Assembly (NCBI GenBank): GCA_032622095.1
Contig: CP136066.1
Location: forward strand, 173,975,164-174,039,163
Length of the DNA stretch: 64,000 nucleotides
Direction: 5' to 3'
DNA from: Siphonodentalium dalli
Lineage: Eukaryota > Mollusca > Scaphopoda > Gadilida > Siphonodentaliidae
Below the pieces are notes generated by a model, which worked only from the letters and a program-made list of their open reading frames with translations, was not told the DNA's origin and ran no database searches. The position numbers were made by a program, and so were the translations under genes. Every line of letters begins with the position of its first letter. The first letter of the stretch is position 1. Of this stretch, positions 15,001 to 26,619 are shown one piece after another.

Positions 15001-17970
15001 GAGTAAAATCCAAGATGGCTGCTGGCGGCCATGTTTTTTGGCCGAACGACCCCAAAATGACTCGTTCCCATCTAAATGTCAATATTAACATCAATGACAA
15101 ATTTCATGATGATCAGACGAGCAGTATGACCTGTAGCCCGCGCCAATGGATTTAATTTTGAAATCCAAAATGGCTGCTGGCGGCCATGTTTTTTTGCCGA
15201 ATGACCTCAAACTGACTCGCTCCCATCTACATGTCAATGTCAACTTTCATGACAAATTTCATATTAAAAGATCAGACCAAAGGTATGACCTGTAGCCCGC
15301 GGGAAAGGAAATTGTTGACGGACATACGCACACACAGACACACGCACACACGGACGACGGACGCCAATCCATGACAATAGCTCAAACTTACAAAGTAAGT
15401 TGAGCTAAAAATGGAAAAACTAGGAACCCTAACTCAGAACTAACGACCATAACTCACGTAAAAAAAAATCGGACAAACCTGGTTTTTGAACTCAATTAAG
15501 ATATTGTTGTGAAAGATCTATATACCCAATATGAATGGAATCTGTTGAAGGTTGTTCAAGTTATCGCTCTAACGGTTATAAAATTACTAAAAAATAGATT
15601 AATTCCCATCTACATGTCATTGTTGACATCCGTAACAAATTTCATGAAGATCTGACCAAAGGTACGACCTGTAGCCCGTGCCAAAGGATTTAGTCATGCA
15701 AAGAGTAAAATCCAAGATGGCTGCTGGTGGCCATGTTTTTGGCCGAACGACCCCAAAATGACTCGTTCCCATCTACATGTCAATATTAACATCCATGACA
15801 AATTTCATGATGATCAGACAAGCAGTATGACCTGTAGCCCGCGCCAATGGATTGAATTTTGAAATGCAAAATGGCCGCTGGCAGCCATGTTTTTTGGCCG
15901 AATGACCCAAAAAAATACGACCCGTTCCCATCTACATGTCATTTTTAACATCCATGACAAATTTCATGAAGATCTGACCAAAGCTACGACCTGTAGCCCG
16001 CGCCAAAGGATTTAGTCGTGCAAAGAGTAAAATCCAAGATGGCTGCTGGCGGCCATGTTTTTTGGCCGAACGACCCCAAAATGACTCGTTCCCATCTAAA
16101 TGTCAATATTAACATCAATGACAAATTTCATGATGATCAGACGAGCAGTATGACCTGTAGCCCGCGCCAATGGATTTAATTTTGAAATCCAAAATGGCTG
16201 CTGGCGGCCATGTTTTTTTGCCGAATGACCTCAAAATGACTCGCTCCCATCTACATGTCAATGTCAACTTTCATGACAAATTTCATATTAAAAGATCAGA
16301 CCAAAGGTATGACCTGTAGCCCGCGGGAAAGGAAATTGTTGACGGACATACGCACACACAGACACACGCACACACGGACGACGGACGCCAATCCATGGCA
16401 ATAGCTCAAACTTACAAAGTAAGTTGAGCTAAAAATGGAAAAACTAGGAACCCTAACTCAGAACTAACGACCATAACTCACGTAAAAAAAAATCGGACAA
16501 ACCTGGTTTTTGAACTCAATTAAGATATTGTTGTGAAAGATCTATATACCCAATATGAATGGAATCTGTTGAAGGTTGTTCAAGTTATCGCTCTAACGGT
16601 TATAAAATTACTAAAAAATAGATTAATTCCCATCTACATGTCATTGTTGACATCCGTAACAAATTTCATGAAGATCTGACCAAAGGTACGACCTGTAGCC
16701 CGTGCCAAAGGATTTTAGTCATGCAAAGAGTAAATTCCAAGATGGCTGCTGACCAGTGGCCATTTTTTTTGGCCGAACAACCCCAAAATGACTCGTTCCC
16801 ATCTACATGTCAATATTAACATCCATGACAAATTTCATGATGATCAGACTAGCAGTATGACCTGTAGCCCGCGCCAATGGATTGAATTTTGAAATCCAAA
16901 ATGGCCGCTGGTGGCCATGTTTTTTGGCCGAATGACCCCAAAATGACTCGTTCCCATCAACATGTCATTGTTAACATCCATGACAAATTTCATGAAGATC
17001 TGACCAAAGCTACGACCTGTAGCCCGCGCCAAACGATTTAGTCATGCAAAGAGTAAAATCCAAGATGGCTGCTGGTGGCCATGTTTTTGGCCGAACGACA
17101 CCAAAATGACTCGTTCCCATCTACATGTCAATATTAACATCCATGACAAATTTCATGATGATCAGACAAGCAGTATGACCTGTAGCCCGCGCCAATGGAT
17201 TGAATTTTGAAATGCAAAATGGCCGCTGGCAGCCATGTTTTTTGGCCGAATGACCCCAAAAAAACGACCCGTTCCCATCTACATGTCATTTTTAACATCC
17301 ATGACAAAATTTCATGAAGATCTGACCAAAGCTACGACCTGTAGCCCGCGCCAAAGGATTTAGTCGTGCAAAGAGTAAAATCCAAGATGGCTGCTGGCGG
17401 CCATGTTTTTTGGCCGAACGACCCCAAAATGACTCGTTCCCATCTAAATGTCAATATTAACATCAATGACAAATTTCATGATGATCAGACGAGCAGTATG
17501 ACCTGTAGCCCGCGCCAATGGATTTAATTTTGAAATCCAAAATGGCTGCTGGCGGCCATGTTTTTTTGCCGAATGACCTCAAAATGACTCGCTCCCATCT
17601 ACATGTCAATGTCAACTTTCATGACAAATTTCATATTAAATGATCAGACCAAAGGTATGACCTGTAGCCCGCGGGAAAGGAAATTGTTGACGGACATACG
17701 CACACACAGACACACGCACACACGGACGACGGACGCCAATCCATGGCAATAGCTCAAACTTACAAAGTAAGTTGAGCTAAAAATGGAAAAACTAGGAACC
17801 CTAACTCAGAACTAACGACCATAACTCACGTAAAAAAAAATCGGACAAACCTGGTTTTTGAACTCAATTAAGATATTGTTGTGAAAGATCTATATATCCA
17901 ATATGAATGGAATCTGTTGAAGGTTGTTCAAGTTATCGCTCTAACGGTTATAAAATTACTAAAAAATAGA
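1..17970. repeat. Composite satellite / higher-order tandem array (>=18 kb)
   Basis: Near-identical units are arranged head to tail. Using one landmark (the variant 'cccatctaaatgtcaa' site), units start at 1, 1024, 2045, 3069, 4579, 5602, 7441, 8952, 9975, 10676, 12515, 13538, 15049, 16073 and 17421. The basic unit is ~1023 bp; variants are ~1510, ~1839, ~701 and ~1348 bp. Each basic unit holds four or five ~155-165 bp monomers sharing 'gacctgtagcccg' and 'ggccatgttttt', a CACACA/GACGGACGACGGACG tail, a terminal hairpin, and a ~190 bp segment starting 'aaaaactaggaaccctaac'. The left edge is outside the window. Identical 62-aa minus-strand frames recur only because the DNA repeats; I see no real coding sequence. 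Confidence 0.95.
266..359 (+). repeat. Tail and terminal hairpin of the satellite unit (example copy)
   Basis: The monomer run ends in 'gttgacggacatacg', then CA-rich sequence, then GGACGACGGACGCC, then a near-perfect hairpin at 330-359 (arms 'tagctcaaacttac' and 'gtaagttgagcta', loop AAA). The block recurs once per unit, with cacacg/cacaca variants. A run of ~160 bp monomers followed by a microsatellite-like tail and a 3' hairpin resembles non-autonomous Helitron-like elements of marine invertebrates. That likeness is inference from architecture, not a database match. Confidence 0.6.
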
Positions 17971-18460
17971 TAAACTAAGAGCCGTAACTCAGGTATAAAA
18001 AATCGGACAAACCTGGTTTTCAAAATCGATCCGAGATATTGTTGTGAAAGGTCCACATATCAAATATGAATGTAATTGGTTGACATTGTTCAAGTTTTTG
18101 CGCCAACAGTCATAAAATTGCTAAAAAAAATAGACAAATTAACTCGGGTAAAATGGATCGGACAAATCTGATTGTTCACGATATTGTTGTAAAAGATCCA
18201 TATACCAAATTTGAATGAAATTAGTTGACTATTGTTCAAGTTATTGCGTTAGCCGATATAAATATTCGTAAAATTGCTAAAAATAGAAAAACTAAAGAGC
18301 CATAACTCAGGTAAAAAAATTGGACAAACCTGGTTTTTGAAACTCGATAGGGATATTGTTGTCGAAGATCCATATACCAAATATCAATGAAATTTGTTGA
18401 AGTTATCGTGGTAACTGACATAAACATTCTATAAATAGAAACAAGTGCCATAACTCTGGT
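17971..18460. repeat. Three diverged ~155-163 bp monomers
   Basis: The 'taactcaggtaaaaaa..ggacaaacctgg..gatattgttgt' pattern recurs at about 17,984, 18,140 and 18,303, with a partial repeat near 18,451. These monomers are related to the ~190 bp segment in each satellite unit and are collinear with 54,465-54,960 in block B. They are older and more diverged than the array, so they are probably the ancestral intronic repeat next to which the array expanded. Confidence 0.8.
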
Positions 18461-18530
18461 TAGAAAGTTATGGCAGACCAATGCGACCATTCACATAAAT
18501 TCACATAATTGTCAAAATCCATTAATAAAC

Positions 18531-19312
18531 AACTACTGTATACACCCGTCAGTAAGCCCATCCTCGAAGATAAGCCCAGTCTGGGTTTTTTACCCTAAAC
18601 AAAACATGGGGTGGTCCTCGTAGATAAGTCCACCTCCGTTTTTTTTAACATTTGGAAGGTGAATACAATCATGTCTTCCTATCCTGTGGAATAGGAGAAG
18701 ATACTCAAGCACATCTGTGCTTTTATTATTTTTTCCAGTTGTTTTTCTTAAATAATAAAGATGATAATAGTATACACTTGTTTTAATATTTTTGTGAATT
18801 ATACACATCTTATTCTGTTCTTAGTTATTGGGTCAGTTAAAGAGGTATCAAATCAATAAAATCGAACAATGTGTCACTTATTGTTCACACCTTCATCAGA
18901 TTAAATCCAATGGGATGTGGAGTAATGATTTGGGTGTTTTTGTAGGATCCTTTGATAAAGCAAAAGAGTGATGTAAGTTCACCTGCATCACACTGTTGTG
19001 TTTTTTTAGAATTAGCTTGATTAATAAGCATTAGTGTAACTAATTTAATTTGTGAACTTATCATACAACCCTATTGTTTTACAAATGAATCCCAAAATGT
19101 ACAATCTAATTCAAATTGATCCGAAATGTATAGATCTGTTTCTGGTTATAATCACTTGATTTTATCTTCTTAATAATATAAATAAACACATTATTATCTT
19201 TATTCAATACAAAAATATGGTATTGTTATAAGACATGATGGTAGGTTGGCACCTGAAGGCTAACTAATTTTTTGGATGGGGGGGTCCTCGTGAGTAAGCC
19301 CAGTACCCACTT
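18531..19312. other. Copy-A-specific intronic segment
   Basis: About 780 bp that replaces ~150 bp of different sequence in copy B (55,016-55,165). Both ends carry related motifs: 'cctcgaagataagcccagt' near 18,565 and 'cctcgtgagtaagcccagt' near 19,286. This suggests a repeat-bounded insertion or replacement. I recognise no gene here. Confidence 0.55.
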
Positions 19313-19402
19313 TTGTTTATCTGAATTTGTTTCCTGTCCGCTTGACATGGATTAGCAAAGGAATCAGGATTTTACTAATACCTCATGGCCTTATTATTAC
19401 AG

Positions 19403-19549
19403 GAAGCAGCAGAATCTTTCATGGCTGAGCTATTTATAGATGCCAACCTGTGTGCCATCCATGCTAAACGAGTCACTGTGATGCCCAAGGATATGCATCT
19501 AGCTTTAAGAATTCGGGGAGAGAAGAACTTGATCAGTCAAACACATTGA
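19403..19549 (+). pseudogene. Orphan last exon of histone H3-like variant (copy A)
   Basis: An AG acceptor ('ttattattacag', ending 19,402) is followed by a 48-codon frame to TGA at 19,547-19,549. It encodes the C-terminal half of the H3 histone fold, with [16 protein letters not shown] and RIRGE visible. The exon is identical in nucleotide sequence to 55,251-55,397 in block B. In block B the first coding exon lies ~1.2 kb upstream. Here the corresponding upstream DNA is satellite, and no first exon is visible in the 19.4 kb available. It may be the last exon of a gene whose intron exceeds 19 kb, or an orphaned exon. The complete lack of substitutions suggests a recent duplication, gene conversion or selection. 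Confidence 0.75.
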
Positions 19550-20028
19550 CTAACATACTAGACAGGTGTAATGGCAACAGTCTCACTGACATGAAAGAAT
19601 GTCATCGATGCAATATTGTAGCAAGGAATTTAAAAACTGAGGATTAGAAACAACCCTAACCACTATTTAATACCCAGAGACCAACCTAGAGGTTTCATAT
19701 TGGGAGAAGTCACTTCTCCCTGTTTGGTTATTAGTGAGAAGTCGACAGATATCAGATAGAATTAATAATAACTGAAGTGCAATCTGCAACCCCAACATCA
19801 CCCTTCTATAATCCAAGAAGTATTATGCAACACAAGAGCCTATTTATAATACATTTATAATGAGTAACTACACCATTAAAATCAGTAATTACACATTGAA
19901 TAATCTGTTTGGTCATATATATATATAGAGGTATATGTGAGAGAAGTCACTTCTCCCCTGGACAAAAATATGGAGAAGTGGAATATTTTAGGGAGAAGAT
20001 TCACTGTGTAGGCTGGTCCCTGTTAATA

Positions 20029-20251
20029 AGCGCGGCCATAGTGCATTCATCAGCTCAGATCCGTGGTTTCAGAGATTCATCCAGCTCCGGTTCCATGGTT
20101 TTAATGCTACAGGTCAAAAGTTATGGAGTGGCATTTCCATATATGGAAGTCATGAATAATTCATGACTTCCATATATGGAATGCTACTCCAGAACTTTGA
20201 CCTGTAGCACTAAAACCACGGAACTGGGCCTGGTGGATCAAATATGGCCCA
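20029..20251. mobile_element. Foldback MITE (GGCCATATTGGATC-type ends), copy A
   Basis: Inverted repeat with arms 'gtgctacaggtcaaa'-like / 'tttgacctgtagcac' and a central palindrome of 'catgaataattcatg' type. The outer ends resemble 'gcggccat..ggattcatc' and 'ggatcaaatatggcc'. Related copies are at 56,160-56,392 and 41,946-42,214. An 85-aa frame across it is incidental. Confidence 0.75.
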
Positions 20252-20941
20252 CGCGTTTTTGTAACAGGGCATATACCATGATGACAGAGAGTTAATAGTG
20301 TTTGATATTAGTACCAGTAGATCTCTGAATGGCATTCCTTTCAACTCTCATATTTTACAGGTAATTTATTTCTATTTATTGATCCATATCATCATCTTAT
20401 ATTCTAATCCCCATGTTTCAATGCATCACATATGTATCATTACACGATGATCTGGCTGGCCATACTTAATATGAATCAATAGTTCATTACATTTTAAATC
20501 ATGTTCCTCAAAGCATTTCTGTGATATCAGTTTATTGAATAAAACATTTTTTGAAATCTGACAGTTATTGGATCAACGGGGGACAAACCAAGAATTTAAA
20601 TCTTGAAAAATGGCATATTTTCCATTTATTCCAAGATGAAAACCCAGGACTTCCTTGTATGTATACTGGTCATTCAAGAATAATTAACAACAGAGATAAC
20701 CAATTGGATGTCTTCTGAATGACATTGTTCTACAACAAGTTTGATATCATGAACTTCTGAGATACATGTTCAGGTTCCTCTTTTAGATGTATAAAAAAAA
20801 ATATCAAAAAGGTTGGTGCCAGTTGGATTTACTGAGAATACAATGTTCAATGGGTGCTAAAGGAGTGTTGATATGAATTTGTCATGTCTGTCAGTGTCTG
20901 TTGCATTTTATCTGTTGCAAAGTGCAATATATATATATATA

Positions 20942-21137
20942 CAGTAATACCCTAAATAATTGACTCCTTAACCACACCATAATTATGGGTAACTTTTCAG
21001 GATTTAGTTGGAAATATGGCCATTCATCGGAAAGCTCTCAGTGAATGAATGGCAACAAGCTATATTTCCGACTAAATCATGAAAAATTACCCATAATTCT
21101 GCTGTGGTTTCGGAGTCGATTATTTAGGGCATTATTG
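20942..21137. mobile_element. Tc1/mariner-like MITE, copy-A-specific insertion
   Basis: A foldback starting 'cagtaataccctaaataat' and ending with its approximate complement 'attatttagggcattattg'. It is flanked by TA on both sides (20,940-20,941 and 21,138-21,139). The homologous place in block B (about 57,275-57,290) is uninterrupted. A TA target duplication and a CAGT start are typical of the Tc1/mariner superfamily. It encodes nothing. Confidence 0.82.
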
Positions 21138-21436
21138 TACATGTATATATAACTATGTTATCCTGAGTCAAGATGAACATGTCATATCCCTTCCATCCAT
21201 TGTGTTTACTAACACGACTATTTAATACATATTGTTTTTATATCCGGCGCAGACCAACGTATACATTATATGTCAAAGAAGCATGTGCATCATGAGTTTT
21301 CTATAGTGGTTCATATTTTAATAAATCAAAGATGGCAGCTTAGCTCTGAAGTGGAGGATATTTCTTTGTTCACATGTTGGGATTTGACAGGTTTGTCAAT
21401 TTTGTAGGATCTGTCTATAACAGTTCAATTGGTAAA

Positions 21437-21642
21437 TTAACCCTTTCAGTGCCAAGTCCGATTTTTGTATCAACCCATATTTCCTTGATCATTTTTCAAA
21501 TGTATTGATTATAATAATGTGATACATTGATGGAAAGAGCTCTTTCCATCAATGTATCACATTATTATAATCAATAAATTTGAAAAATGATCAAGGAAAT
21601 ATGGGTTGATACAAAAATCGGACTTGGCACTGAAAGGGTTAA
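21437..21642. mobile_element. TTAA-bounded foldback MITE
   Basis: An almost perfect hairpin of ~100 bp per arm, starting 'ttaaccctttcagtgccaag' and ending with the complement 'cttggcactgaaagggttaa', with 'gaaagagctctttc' at the centre. TTAA at both ends followed by CCCTTT is typical of piggyBac-type insertions. A relative lacking its left end is at 30,871-31,051, and a longer variant is at 61,303-61,729. Confidence 0.82.
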
Positions 21643-21684
21643 GTAAATCCAACAAACCAACGAATAAAATCATCTGAACACTAC

Positions 21685-21945
21685 TTAACACTTTCATGAC
21701 CGGAGCTTCCTGATATTTTGGGAAAACCCTGTGCCAATACATTCTCATATATGCGAGTCTCCCAAAGGGATCCTTGCATATATAAGAGAATACATTGGCC
21801 AAAAAATATTTATCTTGACATTGTAAGCCAGTGCATTCTCTTATACATGCGAGGCTCCCTATGAGAGACTCACATATATAAGAGGATGCACTGGCACATG
21901 AACTTTAATGCTGCACCAGCTTAGCTCCCATCATGAAAGGGTTAA
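21685..21945. mobile_element. TTAA-bounded MITE with two internal hairpins
   Basis: It begins 'ttaacactttcatgaccgg' and ends 'catcatgaaagggttaa'. Inside are two tandem hairpins built from 'gccaatacattctcatatat' / 'atataagagaatacattggc' (about 21,723-21,792 and 21,825-21,897). The block B counterpart (57,566-59,338) has a further element inserted in it. Confidence 0.78.
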
Positions 21946-22381
21946 AAGAATGCTCAACCCCATCATGATTAGATAATAATTTATTTTTGAATACGATAAT
22001 TCGACATTAAAAGAACGCTCAACCCCATCATGATTTGATAATAATTTATTTTTGAATACGATAATTCAATATTAACAACAGATGAGACAACAGTGATAGA
22101 GAAAGATACAACATAAATAATTGAGAAGAGAATAAATAGATGTAACATATGTATCAAAGCCACTTCTTTCACCAACGAATAATAAACTCTAAGGGCAACA
22201 ATAACAGACAACAAAGGGCTCCCAGGCATTAAAAGCTGAAGCTTTGAAGTCAACATAAACACACTTTAAGTACGTAATTGCAGGAACGTTGATGATCTTT
22301 ATACAAGGGTGGCACCAGGATTTCCCCGCCACAGAGGCTACGATCCCAATAGGATCCCGGAAGCTACCAGGCTGACTATTG

Positions 22382-22576
22382 CAAGCCTTGAAATAGTGTG
22401 TCTGTCATTTGCAGAATGTGGTTCCCAGAGGGTGAATTTAGTGATGCTACCCCGCATAGCGGGTTAGCATCACCAAATTCACCCTCTAGGAACCTCATTC
22501 TGCTGAGGTGTAAGCAGAATGAGGTCCCCAGAGGGTGAATTTGGTGATGCTAACCCGCTATGCCAGACACACTATT
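22382..22576. mobile_element. hAT-like double-hairpin MITE, 3'-deleted
   Basis: It starts 'caagccttgaaatagtgtg' and contains the 'gcagaatg.ggttcccagag' palindromes, but is cut after 'aacccgctatg' and rejoined to 'ccagacacactatt', so most of the second hairpin and the right end are missing. The complete counterpart in block B is 59,769-60,022, flanked by 'accattg' on both sides. Confidence 0.8.
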
Positions 22577-23659
22577 GCATGTTTTCCTGACAGGAGGTTA
22601 ACCCTTCCCGACAGGGGGTTAACCCTCCCCGACGAGGGCTATAACCCCACCCCTTGACCCCCTCCGGTGCAACCCCTGTCTTTATCTATTAATGTATTGC
22701 ACTAAATTGAGGTATAAGCAATTTATAGTTTTATTAAAATTATTTCAACAGTGAGTGACGTGCAATCTTGTGTCGTGTCACTTGTGTCGCATGCAATTTA
22801 TCAGGTAATTTGTATTTTGGTTTAAAAATATTTATTTACCAAAAATGATATGGTGACATGATTGGAGGATAAGTGATAGCCACTTAGATAGACCTCCTCT
22901 CCCCAACCTACGAAATTGGCCTAATAAGTCGCAATTTTATTAACCGAGTGCACTAAATTCAATTTGAGCAGTGCTTGTGTACAGAATTGCGACAAATTTG
23001 ATATCCATTTGATCACATAATCACATTTTAGCAAAGAATACGATCTCAAAATGGCTGGGGTTAAAAAATATTAATATTTTAAGATCACAACCAAAGAGGA
23101 AGTAAAGACACATTCAAGAACAAATATAGTTCCATTTTAAATGTATATTTTTCATGTTAACAAAAAATGTTCAACCATATCCAGTCAACACTAAATAACT
23201 CAACACAAATTGAATATCATAATTATATTCTATTTAACATAATAATAAAATTCAGGCATTGACATTATATCATTGTGATAAGCGCGTGCCAATAAAACAT
23301 ATGTGTCTTACTAAAATATATGAGGCTGGGTTTAGGGGCTAATTATGTGATAAATTAATGTTTGTCTGATGGTATAAACTAGTACATGAGCCGTGGACAT
23401 TCACAATGCACATTCAAAAATCAGTAATTATTAAAAAGTCTCATTTATAACTGAAATTTACAAGGAATAAAAGGCCGCTCGCCGCTCGGCCACAGTGTCC
23501 CCCGAACCGGTGGCTTCATTTGGAGCGGAGGCTTGTACATGTAGAAGTATACTAAATGGATAAGACACTTCGTCAGGCCGTCTGTTCGCCTAATTAATTG
23601 TGGCAACCCAATCAGCTGCATGGTTTTGGTTTTGAGTATAATTATATTATTTATTATAA
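22577..23659. other. AT-rich tail of block A, no gene seen
   Basis: Contains a GC-rich stretch with tandem 'ggttaaccctccccgac'-type repeats (22,595-22,680), then AT-rich sequence collinear with 60,030-60,947. I see no open frame with recognisable content. Confidence 0.6.
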
Positions 23660-24123
23660 AGATGGATTATCCGAATTAACGCTCCTAAATTACTATTTCT
23701 TTAGCTTCGGGGGTAAAAAATATTGGATTCGAGTCGAGGAACCCACCCATCAAAGCTCAGAGTGATCAGATAGCGATTTTTGAAGTTTGTTATTTCTCGA
23801 GATGTGCAATTATATTTGGCACAGAAACACGTGGTTAAACGGACGGTCTCGGACAAAATTGCGGATGAGGATGGCTAACTCTAAAATCAAGTGGTAATAC
23901 GGCCAAATTTCATGATACCTAAGTGATAATACGCCCATATTTTTGTTGAACAAAATGTTGATAAATAACAAGTTTTGGGAAATTTGATACCATAGTTGAC
24001 AGTGATTAGCATTAGTTTGTTGCAATAAATCGGTTCTGATAACTAAAGCGTATTTTAAAGATATGTTTTTGTTGTTGTATCTTGATGATATGGTGACCGG
24101 CTAATCGGATTGAGTATCTTTAA
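23660..24123. mobile_element. Degraded TTAA-type foldback (GATTCGAGTCGAGGAACCCA family)
   Basis: The left arm carries 'gattcgagtcgaggaaccca' near 23,728. The right end 'atcggattgagtatcttta' near 24,101 matches the terminus of the intact copy at 38,817-39,342. The interior has diverged. Confidence 0.6.
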
Positions 24124-25880
24124 AATGATACATAAACAAATTGTATATATAGCATGCAATTGCAACAACTGACTTGCATACATGTATACATGCATGCGTA
24201 TATACATGCTATACTTATAATAATTATATAAAATTATGCAGGTTATGCTAGCAAATTACTGTCGTCTTGTTAGAGTCAGAATTAATGCCGTCTTAATTGT
24301 GCACATGCCGTCTTGTCTTCTTCCTCCGCATGGAGGCAGCTCCACTATAACTGCTCACTCCCATGACTCCGTATTCACTTTTCAGACAATTCAAATCGAT
24401 AGATCATTCATTCATGCATGCATGCATGCATGGCTTGAAATGAATCATCTACTATTAGCTGTTGTTATAAAAAATGAAATTCGCGATGCATGTTTTTATT
24501 GTATAGGTTAGCGCAGGTTCGAGTATATCATTGTAACACAAGCATGCAATTGTTGTCAAATGTTATCTTTCATTATCGCGTGCGTGCTATAGCACAGTAC
24601 CCATGCACGACGGTGCTTGCATTCACCATATAAATAGAGGTATATATACCGTGAATATATAGTATCATCCGGGCGGCCCGGTGTCGCATTTTGTTAGCGG
24701 GATTCGGATTGGAATATCGTTCACCTTAAAGGTAAAGTGCCATTCAGTCGGGTGAATGTATTAGTTTTCCTATTATATATATATACTAGCAGGGTTACCC
24801 GGCGTTGCCCAGGTTAAAGTGACGTGAAACCCTCTGTGGATATTGGTGGAAATAGAGAATACTCTTGCTCTCAAAGAGTTACACGTATTCTCATAAATCG
24901 TATGTCCAAATGGCATCACAAAACATGATACTTACACATGGAATATAAGGAGTGGCTCACCTTGTCAGGTCGGAGCGATTATCATTTTGTTTATCGCGTT
25001 TAGTCCGTCCCATCAATAAAGAAGTATTTATTTATTTACAACTGCGTATACTTCAGACGTTATAGCATGAACAATGAACATTATAAACACATTAGTTCGA
25101 TAAAATAAAAGACGACAATTGTGTTTTACATAGAGATGTATCAATCAATCAATCTAGTTTACCATATCTGCATGAAGATACAGATGTTTTAAAGATATGT
25201 CCAGGTGCTCCTCTGTTCTGGTGCTATATACTGCATGGCGCTATATATATGGCTAATCATTTTCAGTTTAAACGAATTGATGTTATGCGCGTATAGCAGC
25301 TACATGTGCCCGACACAGCGAGATATTGAGTTGTTTATGTCAGGCGATGAGTCTGTTCTAAAAAATGAAAGAAATTATCTGTATCGGGCAGATATACCCT
25401 TATCAGATGCCATTATTGGAGGATCCTGAAAAGTCATGTGCTACGGACTGCGCTTTCCTTTATCGCAGTAGAAACCATATTTGACTGCACACTGTCACCA
25501 CTATTTTTGAACCGGCCTGCTCTACATTTCCATATATCTTGGTAATTGTAACTTTTTTGTGGAAACTATATTGAATGGGACATATATATTTGTAATATAT
25601 ACATGAGCCATTCTAATATGCAATCCTCTGACGATTCAATGTCCCTCAGTTTGAATGAATATATGTATCTCTTCAATAGATTGATATAAATATACTTTTA
25701 TTGCTTTCTTCTATCTATCTGTGTTGCAAGATCATATTGGAATGCCCTGTTTTCCATCCCCATATACATATGACAGTTGAGAAGATATAATTGTTCAAGT
25801 GACTTAATTCGGTCACCATTTGTCGAGATTGTGAAATTGGAATGCCAAAAACTCATTAGAACGACATGGAGAAGGCCTGG
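24124..25880. other. Intergenic, no recognisable gene
   Basis: AT-rich sequence with a GCAT microsatellite (24,411-24,432) and, at about 24,784, 'actagcagggttacccggcg', a motif that recurs in diverged form at 35,731 and 49,276 and so marks another dispersed repeat. A 74-codon frame at 25,205-25,429 has no family features that I recognise. Confidence 0.5.
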
Positions 25881-26485
25881 GAGATGACTATATATAATTT
25901 TGTTGGATATCGGCGAATTGAACAATCTTATAAATGCTAGTGAATCTGCCCTCGCCATCCATGACCCAAACGACCCCAAATATGATTTAATTCATCATAT
26001 CTTTAGAGAAGAACGTGCACGAATGTGTGGAATCAGTGCTAAATATATCTGTATCAACGTTGGTGCAACTCCCCTCATGCATGACTTGAACCGCGCCACT
26101 TTTGTAACATTTAAACCACGTCTATTAGACTCATGCATTATATAATTGAGATGATTATATATACGTTTGGTGGTAATCGGCAACTAAACAAATTCCTATC
26201 ATAGTTATTACCCCCCCCCCCCCATCTCTCACCAAACGGCACAACTTTCCCGTCTTCAAATCACACGTTTATATTCCTCGTATCACAGAGAAGAATAATA
26301 TATCAATATGGTCGAAATATGTGTTAAAAATATCCCCTCCCCTGACACTAACAATATCACTTTAGAAAATTTTAACCCGCACCATTATCTTACTCGTAAA
26401 AAGTTACCCCTGTTAGACCGCCTTGGTGCCATCTCGATCGTACCCTTAAAGTTATATATACACAGACACATATTCGCAAATATTT
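25881..26485. repeat. Diverged ~150 bp monomer repeat with 3' CAGACA tail
   Basis: Monomers share 'aaaccac..ttagactc', 'ggtggtaatcggc' and 'atctctcaccaaa'. The last monomer runs into 'cacagacacatattcgcaa' at about 26,460-26,480. Both the monomers and the tail match the larger copy at 29,440-30,650. A poly-C run is at ~26,211-26,223. Short frames here follow from the repeat. Confidence 0.6.
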
Positions 26486-26619
26486 GATTCATTGTGTCAT
26501 TTGAGAAGAACGTGTATGAGTTTGATGGTAATTGGCACTAAACATATTTTGTAATAGTTTTTAGTGACCCTCCCAGGGGGGGGGGGGGGGGGGTAGCACA
26601 AAAGTTTTATCATACAGGG

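Larger units (their letters stand above)
17760..23466 (+). repeat. Segmental duplication, copy A
   Basis: Collinear and highly similar to 54,255-60,947. The shared content includes intronic monomers, the last exon of an H3-like gene, several foldback elements and the flanking AT-rich sequence. Similarity on the right ends after 'gaaatttacaaggaa' at about 23,466 (60,947 in copy B). On the left, copy A runs into the satellite array, while copy B runs into the first coding exon. Each copy carries insertions absent from the other. Confidence 0.92.

Noticed and set aside
3839-17032. Identical 61-62 aa minus-strand ORFs in the satellite (3,839; 8,212; 10,542; 14,309; 16,844)
   Set aside because: They repeat because the DNA repeats, span monomer boundaries, show no domain, and are broken in sister units by small indels.
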